Positions 8,125 through 16,936 of a stretch of DNA of 49,985 nucleotides are shown here, piece after piece. How positions within the stretch are numbered: the first letter of the stretch is position 1; each line of letters starts with the position of its first letter. Under the pieces are notes generated by a model, which saw nothing but the letters and a program-made list of their open reading frames with translations, was not told the DNA's origin and did not search any database. The position numbers and the translations under genes are program-made. Source of the DNA: Plebeiibacterium sediminum (lineage in GTDB: Bacteria; Bacteroidota; Bacteroidia; Bacteroidales; Marinilabiliaceae); assembly GCF_026013605.1 (NCBI RefSeq), contig NZ_JAPDPJ010000048.1:1-49985 (forward strand). The letters are read 5' to 3'.

Positions 8125-10035
8125 ATGCTTCTAAAAAGGCTTCTTTTAACCATAGCTATATGTTTTGGTTTTATTTTATCAAATGCTGAAAACAATAAAA
8201 TTGAAGTTGTTTTTCCAGATATTTTGGTAGAATCTGTTCCATACAAAATTGAGCTTACTACAAATACATCTTTAAATTCAACCGAGTTAATTGCATTAAA
8301 AAATAACACTCCACTTCACATAAATCAAGAGGAGAACCAACAATATATTGAAACTTCATTTAAACAGGGAGATCACCTTGAAATTCAATATCAAAATGAA
8401 ACAGTTTACACTTCAGAACCAAACCCTATTCCCTTATGGTTCTCCATACTCCCTCCATTAATCGCCATTATAATGGCATTAATAACTAAAGAAGTGTTTT
8501 CTGCTTTATTCATTGGATTATTGGTTGGAACCACGGTAATCTTTAAATACAAGGGTTTTTCCTTCTTTGTAAGTCTGGGTAAAGGCCTCTTTGCTGTTGT
8601 AGATACATATGCACTTCAAGCATTAAACAACCCTGATCATTTATCCATTATCATCTTTTCGATGCTCATTGGAGGAATGGTTGCGCTCATTACAATGAAT
8701 GGCGGCATGAAAGGAATCGTATATCACCTGGCCAAATATGCAAAGAGTCCAAGATCGGGTCAATTTATTACCTGGTTAATGGGATTAATAATCTTTTTTG
8801 ATGATTATGCCAACACACTGGTTGTAGGAAATACGATGCGTCCGGTAACTGACAAACTAAAAATATCACGAGAAAAATTGTCATATCTGGTAGACTCCAC
8901 TTCTGCACCTATTGCTTCTGTTGCATTTATTACAACATGGATTGGAGCTGAACTGAGTTACATCAATGAAGGAATTAATCATTTAGGTATAGATCAATCT
9001 GCTTACCAGATTTTTCTTTCTTCTCTGACATATTCATTCTATCCTGTTTTTACCATTGGATTTGTATTAATGTTAATTATTAAAAACAGGGATTTTGGTC
9101 CCATGTATAAAATGGAAATAAAAGCCAGAAAAAACGGGATTCATAAATCTTACACTTCTGAAAAAAATGCGCAGATATTAAGTGAGTTTGAGACTTCTGA
9201 AAATGTGAAGGCCAGATGGTATAATGCTTTTATTCCGGTAATTGTTGTTGTATTTGGAACAATTATAGGATTATTTTATACAGGTTGGGATGCTGATACC
9301 TGGAGTGATACCCATATTAGCTTTACCTCAAAACTCTCTGCAATTATTGGTAATGCGGATTCTTTTAAAGCTCTAATTTGGTCTTCATTAATTGGTGTAC
9401 TAGTATCTATTGCACTTTCTACAATTCAAAGGGTGTTAACCTTGAAAGAATCAATGGAAGGCCTGGTTAACGGTTTTAAAACCATGTTTAACGCCGTACT
9501 TATTTTAATATTAGCATGGAGCATTGCTCTGATTACTGAACATATGCATACCGCGACTTTTATTACAGAAATATTGAGAGTTGTTAAAGTAAGCCCATAC
9601 TGGATACCTGCCTTAGCTTTTATATTTTCAGGATTTATTGCTTTTAGCACAGGTTCATCATGGGGTACAATGGCCATTATTTATCCATTAATTTTACCTG
9701 CATGTTGGAAAATATGTATAGAATATGGTTTTAGTGCCGATCAAACATTTCCCATTTTTTACAATGTTGTTTCCACGGTTTTAGCTGGATCCGTCCTGGG
9801 CGACCACTGCTCTCCTATTTCCGACACAACTATATTAAGTTCTTTGGCAAGTTCTTGTAATCATCTTAACCACGTTAAAACTCAGATGCCATATGCATTA
9901 CTGGTTGGAGTTGTATCACTTTGCATTGGTACGATTCCGGGAGCATTTGGTATACCTACATGGAGCTTATTTATTGTTGGATTCCTAATTCTTTATTTGA
10001 TTATTGTAAAAATAGGAAAGAAAGTAGAAGTGTAA
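8125..10035 (+). CDS. NhaC-type Na+/H+ antiporter with an exported N-terminal domain
   Basis: An integral inner-membrane antiporter predicted to exchange Na+ for H+ (or a related substrate of the NhaC/ion-transporter superfamily). The core (about residues 103-636) has many hydrophobic helices and the family's polar membrane motifs: FDDYANTLVVGNTMRP (225-240), DSTSAPIAS (257-265), STGSSWGTMA (508-517) and GDHCSPISDTTILSS (559-573). Unusually, residues 1-21 look like a signal peptide or first helix and residues 22-102 form a hydrophilic, beta-rich segment that should lie in the periplasm, making the protein (636 residues) longer than typical NhaC proteins. An ATG at 8118 is in another frame; 8125 is the first in-frame start. 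It is monocistronic and ends at the convergent terminator near 10045. Confidence 0.9.
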   Translation: MLLKRLLLTIAICFGFILSNAENNKIEVVFPDILVESVPYKIELTTNTSLNSTELIALKNNTPLHINQEENQQYIETSFKQGDHLEIQYQNETVYTSEPNPIPLWFSILPPLIAIIMALITKEVFSALFIGLLVGTTVIFKYKGFSFFVSLGKGLFAVVDTYALQALNNPDHLSIIIFSMLIGGMVALITMNGGMKGIVYHLAKYAKSPRSGQFITWLMGLIIFFDDYANTLVVGNTMRPVTDKLKISREKLSYLVDSTSAPIASVAFITTWIGAELSYINEGINHLGIDQSAYQIFLSSLTYSFYPVFTIGFVLMLIIKNRDFGPMYKMEIKARKNGIHKSYTSEKNAQILSEFETSENVKARWYNAFIPVIVVVFGTIIGLFYTGWDADTWSDTHISFTSKLSAIIGNADSFKALIWSSLIGVLVSIALSTIQRVLTLKESMEGLVNGFKTMFNAVLILILAWSIALITEHMHTATFITEILRVVKVSPYWIPALAFIFSGFIAFSTGSSWGTMAIIYPLILPACWKICIEYGFSADQTFPIFYNVVSTVLAGSVLGDHCSPISDTTILSSLASSCNHLNHVKTQMPYALLVGVVSLCIGTIPGAFGIPTWSLFIVGFLILYLIIVKIGKKVEV

Positions 10036-10044
10036 AAGTCAATA

Positions 10045-10084
10045 TACCCTGTGATGCCTCATTACACAGGGTACATGATTTTTT
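10045..10084. terminator. Bidirectional terminator between convergent genes
   Basis: A 9-bp stem TACCCTGTG (10045-10053) and CACAGGGTA (10065-10073) with an 11-nt loop, followed on the plus strand by six T residues (10079-10084). It occupies the 55-bp gap between the converging antiporter and T9SS cargo genes. Confidence 0.75.
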
Positions 10085-10090
10085 AATTAG

Positions 10091-11074
10091 CTATTTGCAC
10101 TTAACAAATTTTCGCACCTCAGTTTTTCCTTTTTGATCCGTAATCTTTATCATGTAAATACCTGAATTAATATCACTTATAGGTAAAACAATTTTATCTT
10201 GAAAAACATCCTTTTTACTTAAAATGAGTTTTCCTGAAAGATCATAAACGCTAATATCTTTGATTTGATTTTTGCATTGAATTGTAAGTTGGTTAATGCA
10301 TGGATTAGGGGCAATGGAAACCAATTGTTCTGACTTAAACCTAATATCAGTATTATTCCCTGCAGAAGTTGCTTTAATTTGAATGTTATCAATAGCAATT
10401 TCATCTCTTGATCCATCACCACTCACATCGTCACTTATCCATTTTAAATAAGCATTTTCTGTATCTGAAATTTGAATCGTGAATGTTGTTGTTTGTGTTT
10501 TCTTTGTCCAGATAACAGATTCATCAGCGGCCTCTGCAGTTGAATAATCCAATTCAGGAATTGGCACATAGGTTACATTATCCGTTGAATACAAAAAATT
10601 AAAACTGTTACTTCTGCCCTGATCATTATAAATCCATATATCATATAGAACAGACAATTCTGCGATTGTATTACCCGTTTGATTAGATACCTTAAGAATG
10701 ATTGCACCTTCAGACAGATCTCCGCCTGTAGGCTGCATTCCCAAAGCATAATTATTTTCTTCTACTTCACAGGCATATATACCTCCTGTCGTTTTTCCGC
10801 CAGTTGAAGAACCTCTGGCAAAATCGCCATCTGGTTTTTCATCCCCAAAGTTCATTTCTCCGTCAGAACACCCTGTAATAATAATTCCATCGGAATCTAA
10901 CTGACCGATTTGGGGATCAGAAGAAAATCCGGAGGCATTGAGAACTCCATTATTTACACCGACAATACTTGACTCAAAGTCGATGATGTAATTTGTATTG
11001 ACACTAACAATACTTAATTGTGCATTTATACCAATACACACAAAGAAAGGCACTAAAAAAAGTAGCTTTTTCAT
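10091..11074 (-). CDS. Secreted protein with T9SS type A C-terminal sorting domain
   Basis: A 327-residue exported protein. Residues 1-18 are a signal peptide (MKKLLFLVPFFVCIGINA). The last roughly 78 residues form a Por secretion-system type A sorting domain: SIAPNPCINQLTIQ, then ISVYDLSGKLIL and the end GIYMIKITDQKGKTEVRKF, which directs cargo through the type IX secretion system to the surface or medium. The middle (about 20-245) is rich in Gly, Asp, Ser and Thr, probably a beta-sandwich; I do not recognise its family and see no catalytic motif. The gene is alone between the antiporter (convergent) and the TPR-like gene 242 bp upstream. It may be an adhesive, carbohydrate-binding or enzymatic accessory protein. 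Confidence 0.82.
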   Translation of the reverse strand: MKKLLFLVPFFVCIGINAQLSIVSVNTNYIIDFESSIVGVNNGVLNASGFSSDPQIGQLDSDGIIITGCSDGEMNFGDEKPDGDFARGSSTGGKTTGGIYACEVEENNYALGMQPTGGDLSEGAIILKVSNQTGNTIAELSVLYDIWIYNDQGRSNSFNFLYSTDNVTYVPIPELDYSTAEAADESVIWTKKTQTTTFTIQISDTENAYLKWISDDVSGDGSRDEIAIDNIQIKATSAGNNTDIRFKSEQLVSIAPNPCINQLTIQCKNQIKDISVYDLSGKLILSKKDVFQDKIVLPISDINSGIYMIKITDQKGKTEVRKFVKCK

Positions 11075-11316
11075 GATAAAAATTTTAAAAAAATAAACTA
11101 GAAATACTTTGTGGTATTGAACAGGAAGTAAGGCTAGTTTAGAGTTTTTGGTTATTAATTAATTAAAAAACTAATCTCTTATATCTGAGATTCTTAGACT
11201 AAGATAATGAACATATCAGTTAAATGCAAATATTTCTTAAGACAAATAAATATTTTCCTAAAACTTAACCCACAATATTCCAGATTACTACATTCCGTTT
11301 CTTCATTAAAAAGAAA

Positions 11317-12768
11317 CTATTCTCCTTCTCCCCAACATAAATTCTTGAGTTCTGCTAATTCTTGCTTTATAGAATAATTATATTCTCCGTTATTAAGTTC
11401 TTCAGCTTTCTGGAAGTAAAGTTTTGCATCTGAAATAGATTTCTGATGAAGGAATATCTTTGTTGCATATAGAGCAGAATAAGGCGCAAAATATCTTTTA
11501 CTATCCTTTCCTAAGTCAACGCATGCTTTAAAGTGATATAGTGCCTTATTTTCATTATTTAAATACTGAAAACAACGACCTAAACGATAATGATATTCTA
11601 TTAAATTTTCTGTGGAATTTATATTTTCTCTTACAGATAATAGAACGGTACTTGCAATTTCATATGCTCCTTTATCAAATAACAATCTGGCTTTTAATAA
11701 AGAAAGATCAGGGATAACATTTAAGTCATTTTCAAACTTTGCCTGTTTATCTTCGGAAGTTGGATAATCATCCATTACAAGAATAGAATCCTGGTATTGT
11801 TGATATCTGATCGTATCACCGTTTAGAAGATAATGCCAGGATAGATAACGGAAGGCATCCGCTTTAAATTGATTACTTTTTTCCAGCTTCAAGAATTGCT
11901 TTAGGATAGGTTCTGCTGTGTCGGATAGTGATTGAACCATATATTTTCCCTGTAAATAAATAAGAATTGGAAAGTCAGACTTACTTTTTAAAATATTGAG
12001 GCATAATAGGGGCTGATGAATCTTATTTGCACAACGCAGCATTAGGGATTGTATCAATTCAGGTAAATCTGTAGAGGAATTGTTTTGAATAAATTTCTCA
12101 ATCTGAGACTCATCTTTGGCAAATTTTAAATATGAAAAACCTAAATAAATAAGCGCTTCCATATAGTCTCCATGATGATCCGACTGAAGTTGTAGATATT
12201 TTTCCAAATCGACAAAACCTTTTTTTGTATCTCCACTAAATCCAACCCAACCGGCCATTTGTGAATAAGGGTTTGGTAGATTTCCTATCAACAAATTAAA
12301 GATTCCACTCAACTTAAGATTATAATGATTTCCTACGTCCGCTCCTTCGCAATCTTTCCAATAACTATAGGCTTTTGTAAAGTATGATATGGCTCGAAAC
12401 GAATGTTCATTTTGATACTCTATGATACCTCTTTGAAGATATAGCTCCGACAGTAGGTATAAATTATAAAGCTTACTGTAATTGTTTTCTTTTAATAGAT
12501 CTATATCATGATTAAAAACAGAAGCATACTCATCAAAACTAATACTGTGCGCTACAATATTCTGTATAAAAGACTGATATATATTTAAATATGCGTTTTG
12601 AGATTGATCAGAAATTTTTTGGAGGGATGAATCTGATTTTTCAAAATCCAAATCAAAAAAATACTGTTTCACCTCTTCCATAGCACTCCTATTTTGTTGA
12701 GACATTAAACTCAACGTGCAATGTAAAAGGGAAATAGATAAAAATATATATAAAGAAAACTTCTTCAT
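11317..12768 (-). CDS. Exported TPR-like helical repeat protein
   Basis: A 483-residue protein beginning with a signal peptide (MKKFSLYIFLSISLLHCTLS...). The reading frame extends five codons further up to a GTG, but the ATG at 12768 gives a canonical signal peptide and is preferred. The rest is alpha-helical with tetratricopeptide-like spacing, for example YHYRLGRCFQYLNNENKALY and AISYFTKAYSYW, so it is probably a periplasmic or surface scaffold for protein-protein contacts. No enzymatic domain is visible. Its start codon directly follows the T-run of the zinc-ribbon gene terminator, leaving no spacer, so it may depend on read-through or on a promoter inside the upstream gene. Function unknown. 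Confidence 0.75.
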   Translation of the reverse strand: MKKFSLYIFLSISLLHCTLSLMSQQNRSAMEEVKQYFFDLDFEKSDSSLQKISDQSQNAYLNIYQSFIQNIVAHSISFDEYASVFNHDIDLLKENNYSKLYNLYLLSELYLQRGIIEYQNEHSFRAISYFTKAYSYWKDCEGADVGNHYNLKLSGIFNLLIGNLPNPYSQMAGWVGFSGDTKKGFVDLEKYLQLQSDHHGDYMEALIYLGFSYLKFAKDESQIEKFIQNNSSTDLPELIQSLMLRCANKIHQPLLCLNILKSKSDFPILIYLQGKYMVQSLSDTAEPILKQFLKLEKSNQFKADAFRYLSWHYLLNGDTIRYQQYQDSILVMDDYPTSEDKQAKFENDLNVIPDLSLLKARLLFDKGAYEIASTVLLSVRENINSTENLIEYHYRLGRCFQYLNNENKALYHFKACVDLGKDSKRYFAPYSALYATKIFLHQKSISDAKLYFQKAEELNNGEYNYSIKQELAELKNLCWGEGE

Positions 12769-12801
12769 AAAAGAAAAGGCCACTTCATATGAAGCAGCCT
12801 T
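12769..12801 (-). terminator. Terminator of the zinc-ribbon gene, abutting the next start codon
   Basis: On the minus strand an 11-bp stem (12791-12801 pairing with 12776-12786; two of the pairs are G-U) with an ATAT loop is followed by TTTTCTTTT (12777-12769). The ATG of the TPR-like gene begins at 12768, the next base. Confidence 0.75.
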
Positions 12802-12825
12802 AATATATCGTTAAAATAACTCTAA

Positions 12826-13584
12826 CTATTCAGCAGGTTGATCCATCTCATCATCAACAAGAATACGTCCGCAATATTCACAAACGATTACTTTTTTACG
12901 AGATTTAATATCTAATTGTCTTTGAGGTGGAATTTTATTAAAGCAACCACCACAAGCATCACGCTCAACAGTTACCACTGCTAAACCATTAATTGCATTT
13001 GAACGGATACGTTTGAAAGCTGTTAATAAACGCTCATCAATAGTACTTTCAATATGAGCAATTTTATCAATCATCTTTTCTTCGTCAACCTGAGTTTCGT
13101 TTACAATCTCAGTAAGTTCTTTCTTTTTAGCAACAAGGTCAGCTTTTCTATCTTCAAGCAATTGTTTTGATGATTCAATTACATTTTGCTTATTGCTTAG
13201 CTCTGCTGCAAACTCTTTAATTCTTTTTTCACTTAATTCAATTTCAAGTTTCTGAAATTCAATTTCTTTAGATAAAGAATCAAATTCGCGGTTATTGCGA
13301 ACATTCATTTGCTGAGCTTCATATTTTTTAATTAAAACTCCAGATTCTTTAATCTCATTTTTCTTAGCTGCTATAGAATCATTTAAAGTTTTAACTTCGC
13401 CTTCATAATTGGAAATACGAGTATCAAGACCTTCAATTTCGTCTTCCAAATCCTGCACCTCAAGTGGTAACTCTCCTCTTAGAGTTCTAATCTTGTCTAC
13501 TTCAGTTGCCACTTTTTGTAAGTCGTATAATGCCTTTAACTTTTCTTCTACAGACATCTCAGCGTTTTTATTTGTTGTTGCCAT
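12826..13584 (-). CDS. Coiled-coil protein with C-terminal C4 zinc ribbon
   Basis: A 252-residue cytosolic protein of the COG1579 type. Residues about 12-180 form a long coiled coil with regular Leu/Ile/Lys/Glu heptads. The C-terminus is a four-cysteine zinc ribbon: CGGC at 211-214 and CEYC at 235-238. Proteins of this build are thought to bind nucleic acid or act as adaptors, but the biochemical role is not established. The start is 4 bp after the Nif3-like stop codon, so the two are almost certainly co-transcribed and probably translationally linked, an arrangement I recall as common in Bacteroidota. It is followed by the terminator at 12769-12801. Confidence 0.88.
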   Translation of the reverse strand: MATTNKNAEMSVEEKLKALYDLQKVATEVDKIRTLRGELPLEVQDLEDEIEGLDTRISNYEGEVKTLNDSIAAKKNEIKESGVLIKKYEAQQMNVRNNREFDSLSKEIEFQKLEIELSEKRIKEFAAELSNKQNVIESSKQLLEDRKADLVAKKKELTEIVNETQVDEEKMIDKIAHIESTIDERLLTAFKRIRSNAINGLAVVTVERDACGGCFNKIPPQRQLDIKSRKKVIVCEYCGRILVDDEMDQPAE

Positions 13585-13588
13585 TCTG

Positions 13589-14683
13589 CTACAAATATTT
13601 AATAGGATTTGTATTTACTTTCGATAAACGAACCGCAAAATTAGGTATTTTTTTTGTAAGTATCTCAAAAAAAACTTCTTTAGTAAACTGTTCACTTTCA
13701 AAATGCCCAATATCTGCAATTATTATTTCATTTTCAGCATCAAAAAACTGATGATATTTAAAGTCTCCGGTAATAAAAATGTCAGCTCCCACAGCTTTTG
13801 CTTTACCTAACAAAAAGCTTCCTGAGCCTCCACATACTGCTACTTTTTTAATTGGTTTATTTAAAATATTTGTAAACTTCAAACTTCCACAACCAAATAT
13901 TTCTTTAACCCGCTTTAAAAAACTCATTTCATCTTCGGGAGATTCTAATTCTCCATACATTCCGGAACCTGCCTCCAACCATTGGTTCGACAGAGGATAA
14001 ATATCGTATGCCACCTCTTCATATGGATGAGATTGGATGAGTGCATTAACCACTTTACCTTTTAAATAGGAAGGAAAAATAGTTTCAACTCTGATCTCTT
14101 TTTCAATGTGTAATTCCCCAACTTCACCTACAAAAGGATTGGCACCTTCATTGGCTCTAAAAGTTCCTTCACCTGTTGCATTAAAACTACATGAATCATA
14201 ATTTCCAATATGACCTGCTCCTGCATTAAAAATTGCATTTCTTACTACTTCTGCATGATCATCAGGAACAAATGTGACAAGTTTTAAGAGGTTCCCATTT
14301 TTAGGGTCTAATATTTTGCAGTTGGTTAAACCAAGCTTTTCACATATTTTCCCATTTACTCCGTTTATTACGCTATCTGCATTGGTATGACTGGAATAAA
14401 TGGCAATTTTATTTTGGATGGCTTTAATAACACATCGCTCTACATAATTATTTCCATTAAACCTTTTTATGCCTCCCATCACAACCGGGTGATGAGAAAC
14501 AATCATATTATATCCAAGCTCAATAGCCTCATCAATCACTTCCTCAGTAACATCCAATGTGATTAAAACACCAGAAACTTCATCATTATTATTTCCGATA
14601 ATTAATCCGGCATTATCATAACTTTCCTGCAGTGCAGGTGGAGCAAACTCCTCAAGTATTTGAGTTATTTGTTTTATTTGCAT
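13589..14683 (-). CDS. Nif3-like dinuclear metal centre protein (YbgI/YqfO family)
   Basis: A 364-residue member of the Nif3/YbgI/YqfO family, hexameric proteins with a two-metal site; often annotated GTP cyclohydrolase I type 2, though the real activity is uncertain. Metal-ligand motifs are visible: SHHPVVMGG with H64 and H65, SHTNAD with H99 and D103, and GHFESEQF with H327 and E331. The extra central segment (about 125-235) corresponds to the PII/CutA-like insertion of the longer YqfO-type members, which are about 370 residues, so the protein is complete. It lies 50 bp after the MerR-type regulator and 4 bp before the zinc-ribbon gene. True GTP cyclohydrolase I is encoded separately at 47407. 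Confidence 0.9.
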   Translation of the reverse strand: MQIKQITQILEEFAPPALQESYDNAGLIIGNNNDEVSGVLITLDVTEEVIDEAIELGYNMIVSHHPVVMGGIKRFNGNNYVERCVIKAIQNKIAIYSSHTNADSVINGVNGKICEKLGLTNCKILDPKNGNLLKLVTFVPDDHAEVVRNAIFNAGAGHIGNYDSCSFNATGEGTFRANEGANPFVGEVGELHIEKEIRVETIFPSYLKGKVVNALIQSHPYEEVAYDIYPLSNQWLEAGSGMYGELESPEDEMSFLKRVKEIFGCGSLKFTNILNKPIKKVAVCGGSGSFLLGKAKAVGADIFITGDFKYHQFFDAENEIIIADIGHFESEQFTKEVFFEILTKKIPNFAVRLSKVNTNPIKYL

Positions 14684-14733
14684 TAATATAAATTACTTAA
14701 AATTACGAACAAGTTAAAATAATTCAACCAAGT

Positions 14734-15093
14734 CTATTCTTCGCTATCAACATCAGCTCCTAAACTCTCTTTCATCTCCAGAAGCATTGATTTAATATCT
14801 TTTAGCTTAGAAACCACTTCAAAATTATTCACAGTATCATCATGATTATCCTGAAGTTTTTTCTGAGCTCCCTTCAATGTCATGCCTTTTTCTTTTACCA
14901 GATGAAAAATTAAATGAAAATTGTCCACATCGGTAGGAGTAAATAGTCTATTTCCTTTTTTATTTTTAAATGGCTTGATAATATCAAACTCCTTTTCCCA
15001 GAATCTAATTAAAGAAGTATTTACTTTAAACATCTCTGCTACTTCTCCAATTGTGTAGTATAACTTCTCTATTTTCGGTTCTTTATATGGCAT
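14734..15093 (-). CDS. MerR-family transcriptional regulator
   Basis: A 119-residue protein with an N-terminal MerR-type winged helix-turn-helix: YYTIGEVAEMFKVNTSLIRFWEKEF followed by NRLFTPTDVDNFHLIFHLV and a short helical tail. The frame stays open eight codons further upstream, but only to a TTG (15117); the ATG at 15093 begins MPYKEPKIEKL, the form usual for this family in Bacteroidota, and is preferred. There is no effector-binding domain beyond the short coiled tail, so the signal sensed is unknown. It heads the merR - nif3 - zinc ribbon operon and diverges from the CapA paralogue at 15265. Confidence 0.87.
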   Translation of the reverse strand: MPYKEPKIEKLYYTIGEVAEMFKVNTSLIRFWEKEFDIIKPFKNKKGNRLFTPTDVDNFHLIFHLVKEKGMTLKGAQKKLQDNHDDTVNNFEVVSKLKDIKSMLLEMKESLGADVDSEE

Positions 15094-15252
15094 TGTAATA
15101 TAATTAGTAGTATACAATATTAAGATATTTGTTTGAAATGTCCATAGTCAAAAAGGCAAACTTTAGATAGTACAACAAAACTAAAATGAAATTAGCTTAT
15201 GAATAATTAAAAATATATCAAATGCCTGCTTTAAATAAACAACTGCGGTTCT

Positions 15253-15260
15253 TATATTTG
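15253..15260 (+). promoter_or_regulatory. -7 promoter element very close to the CapA start codon
   Basis: TATATTTG, an exact TAnnTTTG match, ends only 4 bp before the ATG at 15265. Transcription would therefore start at or within a few bases of the start codon, giving a leaderless or near-leaderless mRNA. No clear -33 TTG is seen at the usual distance. Confidence 0.5.
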
Positions 15261-15264
15261 CGAT

Positions 15265-16398
15265 ATGAAGAACTTATTATTTTTGGCAGCACTTATTTGT
15301 TTAAACAGCCTATTAAAAGCTCAAACATCTAACGATGAATATGTTTCATTTATAGGTGTTGGTGATATGATGTTAGGTACAGATTTTCCTAAAAAAGAAT
15401 ATTTGCCTCCTAACAACGATCCTCGTCCTTATATTTCAGAAGCTATTCCATTTCTGCAGGATGCCGATGTAACTTTTGGTAATCTTGAGGGATGTTTTCT
15501 TGATGAAGGACCCGTTGTTAAACAATGCAAAGACACCACCAAATGCTACGCTTTTAAAATGCCGGAGATTTATGCGCCCATATTTAAGGAAGCGGGATTT
15601 GATCTTTTAAACCTGGCCAATAATCACATCCGGGATTTTGGTAGTGCAGGTTTGGAATCCACAAAATACCATTTAAACCAGTTAGATTTAAACTGGGCCG
15701 GATTACTTGAAAAACCTACAGATACATTAACAGTAAAAGGTGTAAAAATTGGTTTAGCGGCCTTTTCTCCCAATACAGGAACTGTAGATATTAACGACAT
15801 TCCCAATGCCATCAGCATTGTTACTGAACTAAAAAAACAATGTGATATTGTAATTGTATCTTTCCACGGAGGAGCTGAAGGTGCGAAACATCAACACATA
15901 ACACGTGAAAAAGAAGTTTTTTATGGAGAAAACAGAAGTAATGTATATGAATTTGCGCATACGATGATTGATGCCGGTGCTGATATTATTTTCGGTCATG
16001 GACCACATGTATGCAGGGCTATTGAAATATATAAAAACCGATTTATTGCATACAGTATGGGTAACTTTGCTACTTATTCGCGCTTTAATTTAGCCGCACC
16101 CAACAACCTTACTCCTATTGTTAAAGTTTTTACAAACCATAAAGGAGAATTTATCAAAGGTCAGATCATTCCATTCAAGCAAGTAAAAAATGTTGCATTA
16201 ACCTACGATCATAGTAATGCTGTTATATATAAAATCAAAGACCTTACAACTATTGATTTTCCTGAACTAAAAGATCGATTAATGTTTGAAAACAACGGAT
16301 GTTTTAGTATGCCTTTTGAAAGAAAAATGACACCAAGAGGAATTGTAAGATCTGATATTAAAATTGATGGAAATAATTTGCCTCTTGTCGTAAACTAA
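15265..16398 (+). CDS. Secreted CapA-family protein, second paralogue
   Basis: A 377-residue CapA/PGA_cap metallophosphatase-like protein with a signal peptide (about residues 1-20, ending LLKAQ). Family motifs are intact: VGDMMLGTDFP, GNLEG, NLANNHIRDFG, SFHGGAEG in place of the HWG motif of the first paralogue, FGHGPHVCRAIE and AYSMGNFATY. These supply the Asp, Asn, Glu and His residues of the metal site. It differs enough from the gene at 2256 to suggest an old duplication and perhaps a different substrate. The gene is monocistronic with a -7 element almost touching its start codon. No capsule or poly-gamma-glutamate synthase gene is adjacent, so the capsule label should be read as a family name only. 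Confidence 0.88.
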   Translation: MKNLLFLAALICLNSLLKAQTSNDEYVSFIGVGDMMLGTDFPKKEYLPPNNDPRPYISEAIPFLQDADVTFGNLEGCFLDEGPVVKQCKDTTKCYAFKMPEIYAPIFKEAGFDLLNLANNHIRDFGSAGLESTKYHLNQLDLNWAGLLEKPTDTLTVKGVKIGLAAFSPNTGTVDINDIPNAISIVTELKKQCDIVIVSFHGGAEGAKHQHITREKEVFYGENRSNVYEFAHTMIDAGADIIFGHGPHVCRAIEIYKNRFIAYSMGNFATYSRFNLAAPNNLTPIVKVFTNHKGEFIKGQIIPFKQVKNVALTYDHSNAVIYKIKDLTTIDFPELKDRLMFENNGCFSMPFERKMTPRGIVRSDIKIDGNNLPLVVN

Positions 16399-16448
16399 CG
16401 CGTTGTTTAATTTACCGGTATTTTGAATGTCAAATATAGATATACAAG

Positions 16449-16478
16449 TTGATGATGCATTGATTTTTTATACCTTTG
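16449..16478 (+). promoter_or_regulatory. Strong Bacteroidota-type promoter upstream of the DivIC-like gene
   Basis: TTG at 16449-16451 and TACCTTTG at 16471-16478 are separated by 19 bp, fitting the TTG-N17-23-TAnnTTTG consensus well. The predicted start near 16484 leaves a leader of roughly 145 nt before the ATG at 16628. Confidence 0.65.
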
Positions 16479-16491
16479 CTCCTGATCTGAA

Positions 16492-16579
16492 TCAACTATA
16501 TTTAAACAAAAAATAGTTGAATAATAAAAAGATTAAGATGAAACAAGCCATAAGAACAGATTCTCAAAGAAGAAAATGA
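16492..16579 (+). other. Leader hairpin and possible 13-codon leader ORF
   Basis: Just after the predicted transcription start, TCAACTAT (16492-16499) and ATAGTTGA (16513-16520) can form an 8-bp stem with a 13-nt loop. An ATG at 16538 opens a 13-codon frame (MKQAIRTDSQRRK) ending at 16579, 48 bp before the DivIC-like start. Either could modulate translation; both may be coincidental. Confidence 0.3.
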
Positions 16580-16627
16580 TTATATCAGGCGAATTCCTTG
16601 TAACCATAAAAATCAAATTATTAACAG

Positions 16628-16936
16628 ATGAAATTTCCAACTATAAACGTACCGCCCATACTAAGAAACAAATATATTCTTACTTTAATTGTATTTGGTA
16701 TTTGGGTAGGATTTTTTGATCAAAATAATTTATGGGACAGAGCTAAACTTTCATCAAGAATCAAACAATTAGAAAAACAGAAAAATCACTACGAGGTTGA
16801 GATTGAACAAAACCAACGTAAACTGAAGGAGATTGACGAAAGCCCCGAAAGTCTTGAAAAATTTGCCAGGGAACAATATTTGATGAAAAAGAAGAACGAA
16901 GATATTTTTGTAATTGTAGAAGAAGATAACGAATAA
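16628..16936 (+). CDS. DivIC/FtsB-like septum formation initiator
   Basis: A 102-residue bitopic membrane protein of the cell-division FtsB/DivIC family, which bridges FtsQ and FtsL in the divisome. It has a short basic N-terminus, one transmembrane helix (about 14-30, KYILTLIVFGIWVGFF), a coiled coil (about 38-72, with KLSSRIKQLEKQKNHYEVEI) and the family's C-terminal signature ESLEKFAREQYLMKKKNEDIF. Length is normal for the family. Its stop codon overlaps the start of the next gene by one base (TAATG), implying translational coupling. It has its own well-matched promoter at 16449-16478. Confidence 0.88.
   Translation: MKFPTINVPPILRNKYILTLIVFGIWVGFFDQNNLWDRAKLSSRIKQLEKQKNHYEVEIEQNQRKLKEIDESPESLEKFAREQYLMKKKNEDIFVIVEEDNE

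Noticed and set aside
11297-11317. 7-bp hairpin at the end of the TPR-like gene as a terminator
   Set aside because: One arm overlaps the stop codon and no T-run follows in the transcribed direction.
12769-12783. GTG start (12783) for the TPR-like gene
   Set aside because: It lies inside the terminator hairpin and adds MAFSF before an otherwise canonical signal peptide; the ATG at 12768 fits better.
13589-14683. Nif3-like gene considered as a second GTP cyclohydrolase I
   Set aside because: It lacks the FolE zinc-site motifs; the Nif3/YqfO fold is different and its cyclohydrolase annotation is doubtful.
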